Shown in pieces: positions 52,011 through 61,629 of a DNA stretch of 64,000 nt. Source of the DNA: an uncultured bacterium (GTDB lineage: Bacteria; Calescibacteriota; Calescibacteriia; Calescibacteriales; Calescibacteriaceae); NCBI GenBank assembly GCA_938036315.1, contig CALHPK010000006.1:62001-126000 (forward strand), in the 5' to 3' direction. The number at the start of each line of letters is the position of its first letter. Position 1 is the stretch's first letter. The notes under the pieces were generated by a model. It searched no databases. It saw only the letters and a list, made by a program, of their open reading frames with translations, and had not been told where the DNA came from. Both the position numbers and the translations under genes were made by a program.

Positions 52011-52766
52011 ATGGGTAGTAAAAATGGGAATAGGAAAGAGGTGACTTTTGTTATTTTTAGAGGAGATAAGGGGCGAGGAGAGTTTAAGGAATATAGAGTC
52101 CCATATCAGGAAGGTATGGTTGTACTTGATGCGATTTTGTGGATTCAGGGGAATTTGGAAGGAGATTTAGCAGTAAGGTGGAATTGTAAGGCTGCAAAGT
52201 GCGGATCTTGTGCGGCAGAGGTAAATGGTAAACCATCTCTTATGTGCAAAACAAGGGTCGACGAATTGAAGGAGCCGATAAAAGTTGAGCCTATGAAAGC
52301 GTATCCTCACATAAAAGACATAGTTGCAGATACATCTTGGAATATGAGAACAAGAAGGAAAATAATAACAAAAGTTGGATTCAGACCATCTTTGAAATCT
52401 ACCTTCTTGATGAAAGAAGAAGATGTAGAGAGAGGGAGGGAGTTTCGCAAATGTATAGAGTGTGGTTTGTGTATTGATGTTTGCCATGTTCTACGTGAGC
52501 ATCAACTTTTTGATAAATTTATCGGGCCAGCCTATCTTGTTTTCTCAGCTTATCTCGAAACACACCCAGAAGATACTATCAATAGAATAGCTTGGCTGAA
52601 AGAAGAAGGAGGTTTAATGTACTGTAATATTACAAAATGTTGCACTGAAGTATGTCCTGAAGAGATCCACATAACAGACAATGCTATAATTCCTCTCAAA
52701 GAAAGGCTAGCTGATGAATATTTTGATCCTATAAAGATGCTTTTCAGGAAGATACTCAACAAATAA
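52011..52766 (+). CDS. Succinate dehydrogenase/fumarate reductase iron-sulfur subunit
   Basis: A 251-residue B subunit. The [2Fe-2S] ligands are in WNCKAAKCGSCAAEVNG with a later C (SLMC). CIECGLCIDVCHV holds the [4Fe-4S] Cys, with His after the last Cys instead of the usual Pro. CNITKCCTEVCPE holds the [3Fe-4S] type, with an extra Cys where Asn is usual. No A, C or D subunit gene lies next to it. GGGGGG before the ATG is a strong ribosome site. Confidence 0.9.
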   Translation: MGSKNGNRKEVTFVIFRGDKGRGEFKEYRVPYQEGMVVLDAILWIQGNLEGDLAVRWNCKAAKCGSCAAEVNGKPSLMCKTRVDELKEPIKVEPMKAYPHIKDIVADTSWNMRTRRKIITKVGFRPSLKSTFLMKEEDVERGREFRKCIECGLCIDVCHVLREHQLFDKFIGPAYLVFSAYLETHPEDTINRIAWLKEEGGLMYCNITKCCTEVCPEEIHITDNAIIPLKERLADEYFDPIKMLFRKILNK

Positions 52767-52808
52767 TGCTTTTTGTAAAGTTATAAGTTCCTTTTGCAAA
52801 ATTAAGTT

Positions 52809-54935
52809 ATGTTGTTAAAGAGATCAATTAAGATTGTTTTTCTGTTTTTGTCACTTGCTAAAATTCCGTTGATTTTTTTATTCTGTTCTAAAGTGAAAGA
52901 AGATGAACTGCGGGTAAGATTGAATCTTGTGAAGATAGTGGTAGGAACCTCAAGTCTGAAGTTTGAAGAAATTCTTCAAACATCTGGATTTTTAGATATA
53001 AAGGAGGAACTGATTTCACAAAAGGAATTTAAGGTTAATTTTGGACAAGATTTTATTTCCGACTCTCTATATGTAAAATTTAAAAGGTATAATGGTTATC
53101 AAGTTATTGAAGCTATAGCCCTGAATCTTGATTTTGATTACAAAAAAGATATTTTACCATTCATTGAATTTTGGTTTGAATGTCAAGATGGTGAAAGGTT
53201 TTTCGGTTTTGGAGAATGGTCAGATTATGCGGACGCAACCGGTTTGACCAGAGAAATATGGACTCAAGAACAGCATGTAGGTCGTGGTAATGATAGTGAT
53301 CCTCCTTTTCCAGTTAACAGAGTAACTACTTATTTTCCAGTTCCATTCTTTATTTCGTCAAGAAATTATGCGTTTTTCTTAACTGGGTATGCCAGGATGG
53401 AGTTTTCTATGTGTGAGAATGATAAGTATTGGAAAGCGAAAATTTACGATTCAGTGGTAAACGCGTTAGTTTTCAGATGGGAGAAGAAACCATTAGAAGC
53501 TGTAGAGAAATTTACGGAGATAGTGGGGAGGCAGAAAGTTCCACCTCTTTGGGCTTTCGGAAACTGGATAGATGAGATCTTCGGTCAGGAAAATGTACTG
53601 AACACAGTAGTGTGGCTTCGTAAAAACAAAATTCCTTCATCCGCTATATGGACTGAGGATTGGGCCGGGGGAAGATGGACAACTCCTACTATATACAATA
53701 TAGGAGGATGGGATACTGAGCACTCCAGAGAGCTTTATCCAGAAATTGAGAGATTATCTCAAGAGCTCAAGAAATTCGGATTTAAGTTTCTCGGATATTT
53801 CAACACCTTTGTGCCAGATCACCATAAATCCCATGCCGAGTCTCGAGAAAAAGACATACTTTTCAGAGATAGAGATGGTAACATACGATATTTTTGGACT
53901 CCTGAAGGAAGGGCTGCTATTGTTGATATTTTAAGCGAAACTGGAGCTCAATATATGAAAGATGTTATGAAGAAAATAGCAGATTTGGGTTTTTCTGGCT
54001 GGATGGCTGATTTTGGGGAGTGGGTTCTACCAAGTTTTATTTCAGGTGGGAAAACAGGATGGGAGTTCCGAAACCTATATCCTTATCTTTGGGCTAAAAT
54101 AAATTATGAATTCTGGGAGAGCTATTCGCCGGGGGATTACGTGTTTTTCTCAAGATCTGGTTTTACGGGTTCTTGGAAATTTTCCCCTGTTGTTTGGCAA
54201 GGCGATCAGAACACATCTTTTGAAAGGTTCGATGGCCTTGGAGCTTTAGTCCCCCAGATGACATCTGTTGGAATGGCTGGTGTTGCGAATGTGGGACCAG
54301 ATATAGCTGGTTATACAACATTGTTTTCAGGACCATCTGATAAGGAACTTTACATAAGGTGGACATCTTTATGTGCTTTTGTTCCCATTTTCAGAACTCA
54401 TCACGGAACTGAGCCAAAGAGGAACTGGAGGTTTGATAAGGATACTGAAACTACTCTGGTATTTAAGCGATGGGCTGAGGAACACATAAGGCTTGCCCCG
54501 ACGTTTTATGAACTCTCTAAAATAGCTCAATCCAGGGGATATCCTATTGTGCGCCATATTTTTCTTGAGTATCCGGAAGTTGTAAAGTATCTCCCCGAGA
54601 AATTAGAGGTTATCGAACAGCAGTTTTTGATTGGTGATTCACTCCTTGTAGCTCCAATTGTAAAAAGAGGCGAAACAAAAAGAGAGGTTTTTATACCTCC
54701 TGGGATCTGGTTTAATTATTTTTCAAGAAACGAATCTTTTAGTGGTGGAGAGAATGGTAAATTTATAGAGATCGAAGTTCCTGTTGGCGAGATTTTTGTC
54801 GTCGTAAAGAAGGGAAGTTGCATTAAAGTTTTTGATCCTATCCCTCATACTCTTTTGCAAGTCAGTGCAGATGTAAAAGAGCAATTCGAAATTACAGATA
54901 TTTCAAATGCTGAAATAAAAGAAATTTGTTTTTGA
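52809..54935 (+). CDS. Glycoside hydrolase family 31, DFGE-type, probable lipoprotein
   Basis: A 708-residue alpha-glycosidase. The nucleophile Asp401 is in GWMADFGEW and the acid Asp466 in WQGDQNTSF. MADFGE is the form seen in sulfoquinovosidases rather than the WxDMNE of many alpha-glucosidases. TEDWAGGRW aligns with the QDWxGxR block, with Glu283 for Gln. The Arg and Trp that bind the sulfonate are not clearly conserved. A hydrophobic N-terminus ends at LFLFCSK, where a Cys could be lipidated, although Phe before Cys is atypical. No sugar-metabolism genes adjoin. Confidence 0.85.
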   Translation: MLLKRSIKIVFLFLSLAKIPLIFLFCSKVKEDELRVRLNLVKIVVGTSSLKFEEILQTSGFLDIKEELISQKEFKVNFGQDFISDSLYVKFKRYNGYQVIEAIALNLDFDYKKDILPFIEFWFECQDGERFFGFGEWSDYADATGLTREIWTQEQHVGRGNDSDPPFPVNRVTTYFPVPFFISSRNYAFFLTGYARMEFSMCENDKYWKAKIYDSVVNALVFRWEKKPLEAVEKFTEIVGRQKVPPLWAFGNWIDEIFGQENVLNTVVWLRKNKIPSSAIWTEDWAGGRWTTPTIYNIGGWDTEHSRELYPEIERLSQELKKFGFKFLGYFNTFVPDHHKSHAESREKDILFRDRDGNIRYFWTPEGRAAIVDILSETGAQYMKDVMKKIADLGFSGWMADFGEWVLPSFISGGKTGWEFRNLYPYLWAKINYEFWESYSPGDYVFFSRSGFTGSWKFSPVVWQGDQNTSFERFDGLGALVPQMTSVGMAGVANVGPDIAGYTTLFSGPSDKELYIRWTSLCAFVPIFRTHHGTEPKRNWRFDKDTETTLVFKRWAEEHIRLAPTFYELSKIAQSRGYPIVRHIFLEYPEVVKYLPEKLEVIEQQFLIGDSLLVAPIVKRGETKREVFIPPGIWFNYFSRNESFSGGENGKFIEIEVPVGEIFVVVKKGSCIKVFDPIPHTLLQVSADVKEQFEITDISNAEIKEICF

Positions 54936-55006
54936 TTTCCAACACTTCTGGTCTGGTCGCTATATAAAAATTATCATTCAGAGCTTTTCTTTTTAATCAT
55001 TTTGGA

Positions 55007-55041
55007 TTTGAATGTATTAATAATTTTGAATGTATTAATAA
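55007..55041. repeat. Two-copy direct repeat, 17 bp, period 18
   Basis: TTTGAATGTATTAATAA occurs at 55007-55023 and 55025-55041, just upstream of the acyl-CoA synthetase start. Confidence 0.85.
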
Positions 55042-55053
55042 TTTATTCTATGT

Positions 55054-56946
55054 ATGATGAATGAAGAGTTTAGAAATATTATAGAGCTTTTTAAGAACAC
55101 TGTGGATAGGTTAAAATCTAAGCCTGCTTTGCGATATAAAAGATCTGGAATTTGGCATGAGATAACTTGGGGTGAGTATTATGAGAGAGTAAAAAAAATT
55201 GCTAAAACTCTGGTTCTGCTTGGTATTAGAAAAGGGGACAGGGTTGCTATTATTGGGGAGAATAGATGGGAGTGGGTTGTTTCCGATCTTGCGGTTTTAC
55301 TTTCGGGCGGAGTTTCAGTGGGGCTTTATCCGACTCTTGCTCCTGAGCAAATTCAATACGCTCTGACACACTCAGAATCTAAAGTGATTTTTGCTGAAGG
55401 TGAAGAGCAATATGACAAACTTCTTGAGATCAAAGATAAGGTTAACCTCAGAAAGATAATAATATGGGATAGAAAAGGACTTTGGGGTATAAAGGATGAA
55501 TCGGTCTTATTTTTTGATGAGCTTTTAGAGCGTGATAATGAAAATCCTGAACTTGACGGAATTTTAGATGAAATATTGGAAAGAATAAAAAGTGAAATGA
55601 GTCTGGATGATGTTGCTTTCATAGTTTATACATCTGGAACTACAGGGCCACCTAAGGGTGCGATGATAACCCACCGTAATATACTATTTATGACCTCGGC
55701 GCTTCAGAAGGTTAATGAAGCAGATAGCAAGGACGAAGTCATATCATACTTGCCCTTAAATCATATTGCTGAAAGATTGCTTTCTGTTTATCTTCCAATC
55801 AGGGTCGGATACAGAGTTAATTTTGTTGAGAGTTTCGAAACCTTACTTGAAAATTTACGAGAGGTAAGACCAACAATATTTTTTTCGGTTCCACGAATTT
55901 GGGAGAAGATAGCGTCCCAGATCTATATACTCATTGATGATTCAACTACCTTTAAGAAATTTTTATGGAAAAAGAGTATAGAGATAGGGCGGGACTACGC
56001 AAAACAGGAGCAGAAGATTAGGGAGGAGTTGATTCGGAAAAGATGGGAAACAATCAAAGATCTCACGGGGCAGGGAAGACGTAGACTTACAAAAAGCAAA
56101 ATCCCCCTGTGGTCCAGATTCAAATACTTTTTGGCGTATAATCTGGTTCTGAGACACGTCAAGAGAATTTTGGGATTGTCTCGAGTAAAGTACGCACTAT
56201 GTGGTGCTGCTCCCTCTGCCCCCGAACTCTATGAGTTTTACAATGCACTAGGGGTTCCATTAGCTGAGGGTTATGGTCAGACAGAGTCTGCTGGTGTGAT
56301 AACTATATCACGCATTGGTCTTGAAAGATGGGGATACGTCGGTACTCCCTTGGATGGCATCGAAGTTAAAATTGCAAGTGATGGGGAGATTCTAACGAAA
56401 GGCCCCCATGTCTTTAAGGGATACTTCAAGGATGACGAATTAACCTCTGAGACCATAAAAGATGGCTGGCTTCACACTGGTGATATAGGTCAAATGGATG
56501 AGTTGGGCTTTGTTAAAATTCTTGACAGGAAGAAAGATATAATAATTACTGCTGGTGGTAAAAATATAACTCCATCATATATTGAAAACAAACTCAAGTT
56601 TTCTCCATATATTCAGGATGCTGTAGTTATTGGGGATGGTAGGAAATACCTTGTTGCTTTGATTTTGATTGATGAAGAAAATGTTTCAAATTGGGCACAG
56701 AAGAATAAGATCCAGTACGTTACATTTGAAGATCTCACGAGAAATCCTGAGGTCTACAAGCTCATAGCTAAGGAGGTTGAGAGTGTAAATAAAACTTTGT
56801 CTCAAGTAGAGACTATAAAAAAGTTTTCACTTATTCCTCGCAAGCTTTACGAAGAAGAAGGGGACATAACTCCAACCAGAAAAATTAAGCGTAAGGTGAT
56901 AGAGAAAAAGTATAAAGATTTGATTGAAAAGTTGTATAAAGATTGA
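55054..56946 (+). CDS. Long-chain acyl-CoA synthetase (AMP-forming)
   Basis: A 630-residue ANL-family enzyme that activates fatty acids to acyl-CoA. The P-loop-like motif is YTSGTTGPPKGAMITH. The other motifs are GYGQTESAGV, GWLHTGDIG and the hinge KDIIITAGGKNITPSYIE. The length and the middle insertion fit the FACS long-chain group. It converges with leuA: the stops are only 2 bp apart. Two ATGs in tandem (55054, 55057) are equally possible starts. Confidence 0.92.
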   Translation: MMNEEFRNIIELFKNTVDRLKSKPALRYKRSGIWHEITWGEYYERVKKIAKTLVLLGIRKGDRVAIIGENRWEWVVSDLAVLLSGGVSVGLYPTLAPEQIQYALTHSESKVIFAEGEEQYDKLLEIKDKVNLRKIIIWDRKGLWGIKDESVLFFDELLERDNENPELDGILDEILERIKSEMSLDDVAFIVYTSGTTGPPKGAMITHRNILFMTSALQKVNEADSKDEVISYLPLNHIAERLLSVYLPIRVGYRVNFVESFETLLENLREVRPTIFFSVPRIWEKIASQIYILIDDSTTFKKFLWKKSIEIGRDYAKQEQKIREELIRKRWETIKDLTGQGRRRLTKSKIPLWSRFKYFLAYNLVLRHVKRILGLSRVKYALCGAAPSAPELYEFYNALGVPLAEGYGQTESAGVITISRIGLERWGYVGTPLDGIEVKIASDGEILTKGPHVFKGYFKDDELTSETIKDGWLHTGDIGQMDELGFVKILDRKKDIIITAGGKNITPSYIENKLKFSPYIQDAVVIGDGRKYLVALILIDEENVSNWAQKNKIQYVTFEDLTRNPEVYKLIAKEVESVNKTLSQVETIKKFSLIPRKLYEEEGDITPTRKIKRKVIEKKYKDLIEKLYKD

Positions 56947-56948
56947 GA

Positions 56949-58520
56949 TCAGATTCCGGAGCTTTTTTCAAGTTTTTCAGAGCTTTTTCCTTTTTGCCTG
57001 AGTTTTGATATTTTTTCTATTCTGTTGATTGCAGATATGAAGGCTTTTGCAGAAGCAACCACAATATCTGTACTAACTCCAGATCCTGATGCTGAGATAT
57101 CTCCGATTTTTAGGATAACAGAGACTTCCCCTTGCGCATCAGTACCGCCTGATATAGATTTTACTGAGTAGTCAACGAGTTCTGGTTCTGCTCCTACACA
57201 TTTTTGAATTGCTTTGTATACTGCGTCAACTGGACCATCTCCTGTGGCTGAAGATTTGATTTCTTTTCCTTCTTGTCTGATGATAACTGTTGCGTTCGGC
57301 ACGATCTCGGTCCCAGCAGCGATATTAACCGATACAAGCTCATATCTATCACTATCTTTTCTTGTCTTTACAATCTCTTCAAGCACAATGGCTTCTATAT
57401 CTTCATCGTGGATGATTTTCTTCTTATCAGCAAGGTCTTTGATTCTTCTGTAGAGAGATTTTAAATCTTCGGGGGAGAGCTCGTACCCGAGTTCGGCAAC
57501 TTTTCTTGCTATAGCGTGTTTACCTGAGTGTTTACCTATTACAATTTGTGAGCTTGGAAATCCAACGTCTTCGGGTCTCATTATTTCATAGGTAAGAGGG
57601 TATTTCAGGACTCCATCCTGGTGTATTCCTGCTTCGTGAGCGAAAGCGTTTTGTCCTATTACTGCTTTGTTAGGGGGTATTTGGACTCCTGTGATTTTTG
57701 CAAGTAGACGTGATACTGAGTAGAGTTCACGCGTGTTGATTTCTGTATAGACATCTTTGAAGAAATCTTTTCTGGTTTTTATTGTCATTACAACCTCTTC
57801 AAGAGCTGTGTTCCCGGCACGCTCTCCGATTCCATTCATTGCAACTTCGCATTGGCGGGCGCCACCTAATATCCCGCTCAAAGTATTTGCGGTTGCCAAA
57901 CCTAGGTCATTATGGCAATGGACTGAAATTATTGGTTTCCCTACCTTGTAAATCTCTTCTTTTATCCTCCTTACAAGCTCATAAAACTCAAAGGGTAGGG
58001 CATATCCAACTGTGTCAGGTATATTTATAACATCCGCCCCCTCTTTTATAACTGCCTTGAAAACTTCTATGAGGAAATTGGGATCCGACCTTGTTGCATC
58101 CTCCGCCGAGAATTCCACTTCGTCTGCATACTTTTTAGCAAGTCTCACCGATTCTACGGCTTTTTTAAGAACTTCTTCCTCTGAAAGTTTTAGTTTGTAT
58201 TTCATATGTATTTCGCTTGTTGCTATAAAGACATGGATTCTTTTTCTTTTTGCAAACTCAAGAGCTTCAGCTGCCCTTTCTATGTCTATTTTCTCACATC
58301 TTGAAAGTGCGCATACTGTAACCTTCTGCAGGGTTTTTGATATTTCTTTTACTGATTCGAAATCTCCTTCTGATGTTATCGGGAAACCAGCTTCTATTAT
58401 ATCAACTCCGAGTTTCTCCAGAGCTAATGCCATCTTCACTTTCTCGTCCAAGGTCATTGTGAACCCTGGAGCTTGTTCCCCATCTCTTAGCGTTGTATCG
58501 AATATGTAAACCTTTTCCAT
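56949..58520 (-). CDS. leuA: 2-isopropylmalate synthase
   Basis: First leucine-specific step. A 523-residue protein. The start [19 protein letters not shown] fixes the N-terminus. [22 protein letters not shown] and the regulatory C-terminal [12 protein letters not shown] are conserved. GGGAGAAAGG precedes the start. The first 119 bp overlap the 3' end of pssA in another frame, since the LeuA motif requires this start. It ends the rpoA-rplQ-dagK-pssA-leuA run. Confidence 0.95.
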   Translation of the reverse strand: MEKVYIFDTTLRDGEQAPGFTMTLDEKVKMALALEKLGVDIIEAGFPITSEGDFESVKEISKTLQKVTVCALSRCEKIDIERAAEALEFAKRKRIHVFIATSEIHMKYKLKLSEEEVLKKAVESVRLAKKYADEVEFSAEDATRSDPNFLIEVFKAVIKEGADVINIPDTVGYALPFEFYELVRRIKEEIYKVGKPIISVHCHNDLGLATANTLSGILGGARQCEVAMNGIGERAGNTALEEVVMTIKTRKDFFKDVYTEINTRELYSVSRLLAKITGVQIPPNKAVIGQNAFAHEAGIHQDGVLKYPLTYEIMRPEDVGFPSSQIVIGKHSGKHAIARKVAELGYELSPEDLKSLYRRIKDLADKKKIIHDEDIEAIVLEEIVKTRKDSDRYELVSVNIAAGTEIVPNATVIIRQEGKEIKSSATGDGPVDAVYKAIQKCVGAEPELVDYSVKSISGGTDAQGEVSVILKIGDISASGSGVSTDIVVASAKAFISAINRIEKISKLRQKGKSSEKLEKSSGI

Positions 58521-59217
58521 TGCCTTTCTCCCTATTCTTTAAATTTTCAAAGATTATATTGTATAAAATATAGGTAAAACTCAATGTAAGAATTACAATG
58601 AAGAAAATTTTTGGTTTGAAAAAAATCAGCCACAGGAGAGCCGGAGGAAGGATAAGAAGATAGGTAAGTAGCGCTCTTGACAGTTTCATATCTTTAAATG
58701 ACCTGAAATTTAGTGAGCTTACTTCTAAAGATGATATCACGAAAATAATAATGATAATAGCTGTCTTGCCCCATAGAGTATTCTTGAATTCATAAAGTTC
58801 TGCTAGCATAGTTGCTGAGACTAAAGTAAAAGCTCCAAGGGGAGAACTTAATCCTTCAAAATACTCACTTCCTCTTGATTGAAAGTTTGCATTGAACCTT
58901 GCCAGCCTTATCGCAACAGCAATAAGTGGAATAAAAGCTATGATCTTTCCAAATTCTACTTCTTTGAGAAAAATAAGATACATAAGTATAGAGGGAGCAA
59001 GTCCGAATGTTATCAGATCTGCCAAGGAGTCAAATTCTATACCGAATTTTGACGATATTTTTAGAGCCCTTGCTATTCTTCCATCTAACATATCAAATAT
59101 CAATCCCAAGACTATAAAATAGAAAGCTTGTAAAAATCTCCCTTCAATTGAGAAAAAAATCGACATAAATCCAGAGAACAGATTTAAAGATGTAAGGATA
59201 TTTGAGATATATTTCAT
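58402..59217 (-). CDS. pssA: CDP-diacylglycerol--serine O-phosphatidyltransferase
   Basis: Makes phosphatidylserine, the precursor of phosphatidylethanolamine. A 271-residue membrane protein with the CDP-alcohol phosphotransferase motif DGRIARALKISSKFG followed by FDSLAD. About eight hydrophobic segments follow. The last 40 residues are encoded inside the leuA start region and look arbitrary ([16 protein letters not shown]). A TAG in another frame sits just before the leuA ribosome site, so a small indel may have removed the original stop. Confidence 0.88.
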   Translation of the reverse strand: MKYISNILTSLNLFSGFMSIFFSIEGRFLQAFYFIVLGLIFDMLDGRIARALKISSKFGIEFDSLADLITFGLAPSILMYLIFLKEVEFGKIIAFIPLIAVAIRLARFNANFQSRGSEYFEGLSSPLGAFTLVSATMLAELYEFKNTLWGKTAIIIIIFVISSLEVSSLNFRSFKDMKLSRALLTYLLILPPALLWLIFFKPKIFFIVILTLSFTYILYNIIFENLKNREKGNGKGLHIRYNAKRWGTSSRVHNDLGRESEDGISSGETRS

Positions 59218-59239
59218 GGCTATACTATATTTTTATACT

Positions 59240-60190
59240 TTATACTATAAAATATAATTCTGGGCCTGGGGTTAAGGTGAAAGTTTTAGCACTATATAAA
59301 TCTCCATCTAATGTGAAACCTACATCTTCGCTATTCAATGATTCAACTGTAACTTTTGTAGCTTGTTCATTTATTGCGTCCTGAGGTAGGATACCAAAGT
59401 AGATTAGAGGAAGAAATGATATGAGCTTCACCGTGCTACCTGCGTAGGCGATAAAATTGAAGGAGTTCTTAGATTGTGGGGCTTTGGGGAAATTTGAAAA
59501 ATTTAGTCCAAAAGAGTGGATAGTTCCTGCTCCGAATATTAAAAAGTCATTTTCTTCCTGTTTTTGTATATCCCAGATTTTTATTCTTAGTTTGTGTCTT
59601 CCTGAGATTTGTCTATCTCCTTTTACCGCTTTTGCTATTGTTGTCAGGAGTGTTTTTACAGCGCCTGTGGGGCCTAGGATCTTCCCTTCGTAATAATCTT
59701 TCAGGAAATTATAGACCAGTTTACCGCCCCCGAACATAAAGCCATATAGTTCTTTGCTACCACCATCTATCTCTACCTTTATCGAGTTTCTTGGAATCAC
59801 TTCAACTTCTCTGTTCCCACTTTTGAGCTTTTCTATAATCTCTGAATTTTTGGGTATCTTGAGACAAGTTGCTATTGTATTCATGGTTCCACCACGTAAA
59901 TGGCCTATAATTAATGGGGTTCTGACTCTTTTTTTTGTGTAAAGATATGTTATTGTATTATGAATTGTTCCATCTCCTCCATATATAAGTAAAACAGTTT
60001 CATCGTCTACTTGAATATCTTCTATTTTTTCGTGTGGGACTATAAATAGCTCCATTGGTTTTACATTCTGCCAGATATTGTCTAGTACTCTTAAGTATGT
60101 TGATGGCTTATGATTTGAAGAAGCTTTTTTATTGTATATAAGATAGATTTTTTCAAATTTCTTTCTTTGTTTGGGATAGTTGTGTTTCAT
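59240..60190 (-). CDS. Diacylglycerol kinase / NAD-kinase-like lipid kinase
   Basis: A 316-residue DagK catalytic-family protein with GGDGTIHNT and GHLRGGTMNTIA (nucleotide and substrate loops). LDGDLYSA at the end is the conserved C-terminal block. It could be a diacylglycerol or related lipid kinase; the nearby pssA supports a phospholipid role. 26 bp separate it from rplQ. Confidence 0.85.
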   Translation of the reverse strand: MKHNYPKQRKKFEKIYLIYNKKASSNHKPSTYLRVLDNIWQNVKPMELFIVPHEKIEDIQVDDETVLLIYGGDGTIHNTITYLYTKKRVRTPLIIGHLRGGTMNTIATCLKIPKNSEIIEKLKSGNREVEVIPRNSIKVEIDGGSKELYGFMFGGGKLVYNFLKDYYEGKILGPTGAVKTLLTTIAKAVKGDRQISGRHKLRIKIWDIQKQEENDFLIFGAGTIHSFGLNFSNFPKAPQSKNSFNFIAYAGSTVKLISFLPLIYFGILPQDAINEQATKVTVESLNSEDVGFTLDGDLYSAKTFTLTPGPELYFIV

Positions 60191-60216
60191 TTTGGATTTG
60201 GTTTGAGTTTTATTTT

Positions 60217-60603
60217 TTATCTTTGTTCCACAAATGATATTATAGCTGTTGGTGCTCCGTCTCCCGCCCTTGCTGAATATTTAAGTATTTGTATGTAGCC
60301 TCCATTTAAATTTTTATATCTTGGAGCGATTTCGGTGAGGAGTTTTTTTGTAGCGGTTCTATTCTGCAGTAAGGAGAACACAGATCTAGCTGCGTTTATA
60401 GATTGACTTGATGATGTGTTTTGAGGGTCATACTTTTTAGCGATTGTTATCAGTCTCTCGGCATATTTCCGGAGTTCTTTTGCTTTTGCTTCTGTAGTCA
60501 GTATTTTCCCATTGATTATGAGAGAAGATGCCAAATTTCGTAAAAGTAATAGTCTGCTTTTTGTAGGTCTTTTTAATTTTCTTCCTTTTACTCTGTGCTT
60601 CAT
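60217..60603 (-). CDS. rplQ: Ribosomal protein bL17
   Basis: A 128-residue 50S protein starting MKHRVKGRKLKRPTKSRLLL, with NLASSLIINGKILTTEAKAK. It follows rpoA by 12 bp as in most bacteria, but the rpsM-rpsK-rpsD genes that usually precede rpoA lie about 45 kb away. Confidence 0.96.
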   Translation of the reverse strand: MKHRVKGRKLKRPTKSRLLLLRNLASSLIINGKILTTEAKAKELRKYAERLITIAKKYDPQNTSSSQSINAARSVFSLLQNRTATKKLLTEIAPRYKNLNGGYIQILKYSARAGDGAPTAIISFVEQR

Positions 60604-60615
60604 AATTTTTATTTT

Positions 60616-61629
60616 TTACTCTTTATTCTTTTTCTCTTCTTCTAGTTTTGCGATTTCCTCATCTGTCATGCCAAGTCGCAATTTCGCTCGATTTAGTAAT
60701 TCTTTTATTTCTCGAATGGATCTCCTACCGAGATTCGGTAAAGATAGTAATTCTTTTTCGCTCTTTTTGATTATCTGATGTACATATATGAGGTTATGGG
60801 ATTGCAGAACTTCGATTGTTTTTCTTGGCAGATCAAGTTCTTCGATGCTCCTCTGCAAAAATTCAGCGATATTTGAAACTTTTATATCTTTTTTCATCTC
60901 CTCATATTCTCTTCTCTCAAGATATCTTTTCAGTGATTCAAAGTAGTCAGTTATGATATCTATTGATTCCTCATATGCTTCCTGGGGGGTGGTTGTTCCA
61001 TCTGACCATATGTCCAGAACTAATTCATCGTAATCAGCTCTGTTGCGGTATAGAACTTTTCTGACTTCATAATTGACTTTTACTATGGGGTTGAATATCC
61101 CGTCCATTGTGATAACATCCGCTGGCAGTTCATATATATCTCTTATTTTTTCTGCTGGAACATAACCCCTGCCTCGTGCGATGAACAGCTCGCTTTTGAA
61201 TTTGTATCCGGGTGCTACTTCTGTTATGTATTGCTCAGGATTCGTGATTTCAACCGGACCAGAAATATCGGATGCTTTTACAATATATGGTGAGTTGCTC
61301 TTGGTATTATCCACTTTTATTTCCGCCCTGATAAGATCTTTGCTGCCTTTTATTTTCGCTCTGACTCTCTTCAGATGTAGAATTATCATTGTGACATCAT
61401 CTCTTACCCCCTCGATTGATGAGAATTCGTGTTCTACCCCTTCTATTCTTATTGCTATTATTGCTGCCCCCTCTATTGAGCTAAGGAGAATTCTCCTGAG
61501 AGAGTTACCCAAGGTGTGCCCAAAGCCACGTTCCAGTGGCCCTATGTAAAATCTTTGATACATTTTTCTTGCTGACTCAGGAACTGTTTCATCTATTTTT
61601 GTCCCCTCAGGGAATACCATATCCATCAT
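60616..61629 (-). CDS. rpoA: RNA polymerase alpha subunit
   Basis: A 337-residue protein. The N-terminal dimer domain has LERGFGHTLGNSLRRILLSS and EGVREDV-type VEHEFSSIEGVRDDV. The C-terminal DNA-binding domain has LPNLGRRSIREIKE. GAGGGTTAAAG on the minus strand (about 61631-61642) is its ribosome site. It starts the rpoA-rplQ-dagK-pssA-leuA unit. Confidence 0.97.
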   Translation of the reverse strand: MMDMVFPEGTKIDETVPESARKMYQRFYIGPLERGFGHTLGNSLRRILLSSIEGAAIIAIRIEGVEHEFSSIEGVRDDVTMIILHLKRVRAKIKGSKDLIRAEIKVDNTKSNSPYIVKASDISGPVEITNPEQYITEVAPGYKFKSELFIARGRGYVPAEKIRDIYELPADVITMDGIFNPIVKVNYEVRKVLYRNRADYDELVLDIWSDGTTTPQEAYEESIDIITDYFESLKRYLERREYEEMKKDIKVSNIAEFLQRSIEELDLPRKTIEVLQSHNLIYVHQIIKKSEKELLSLPNLGRRSIREIKELLNRAKLRLGMTDEEIAKLEEEKKNKE

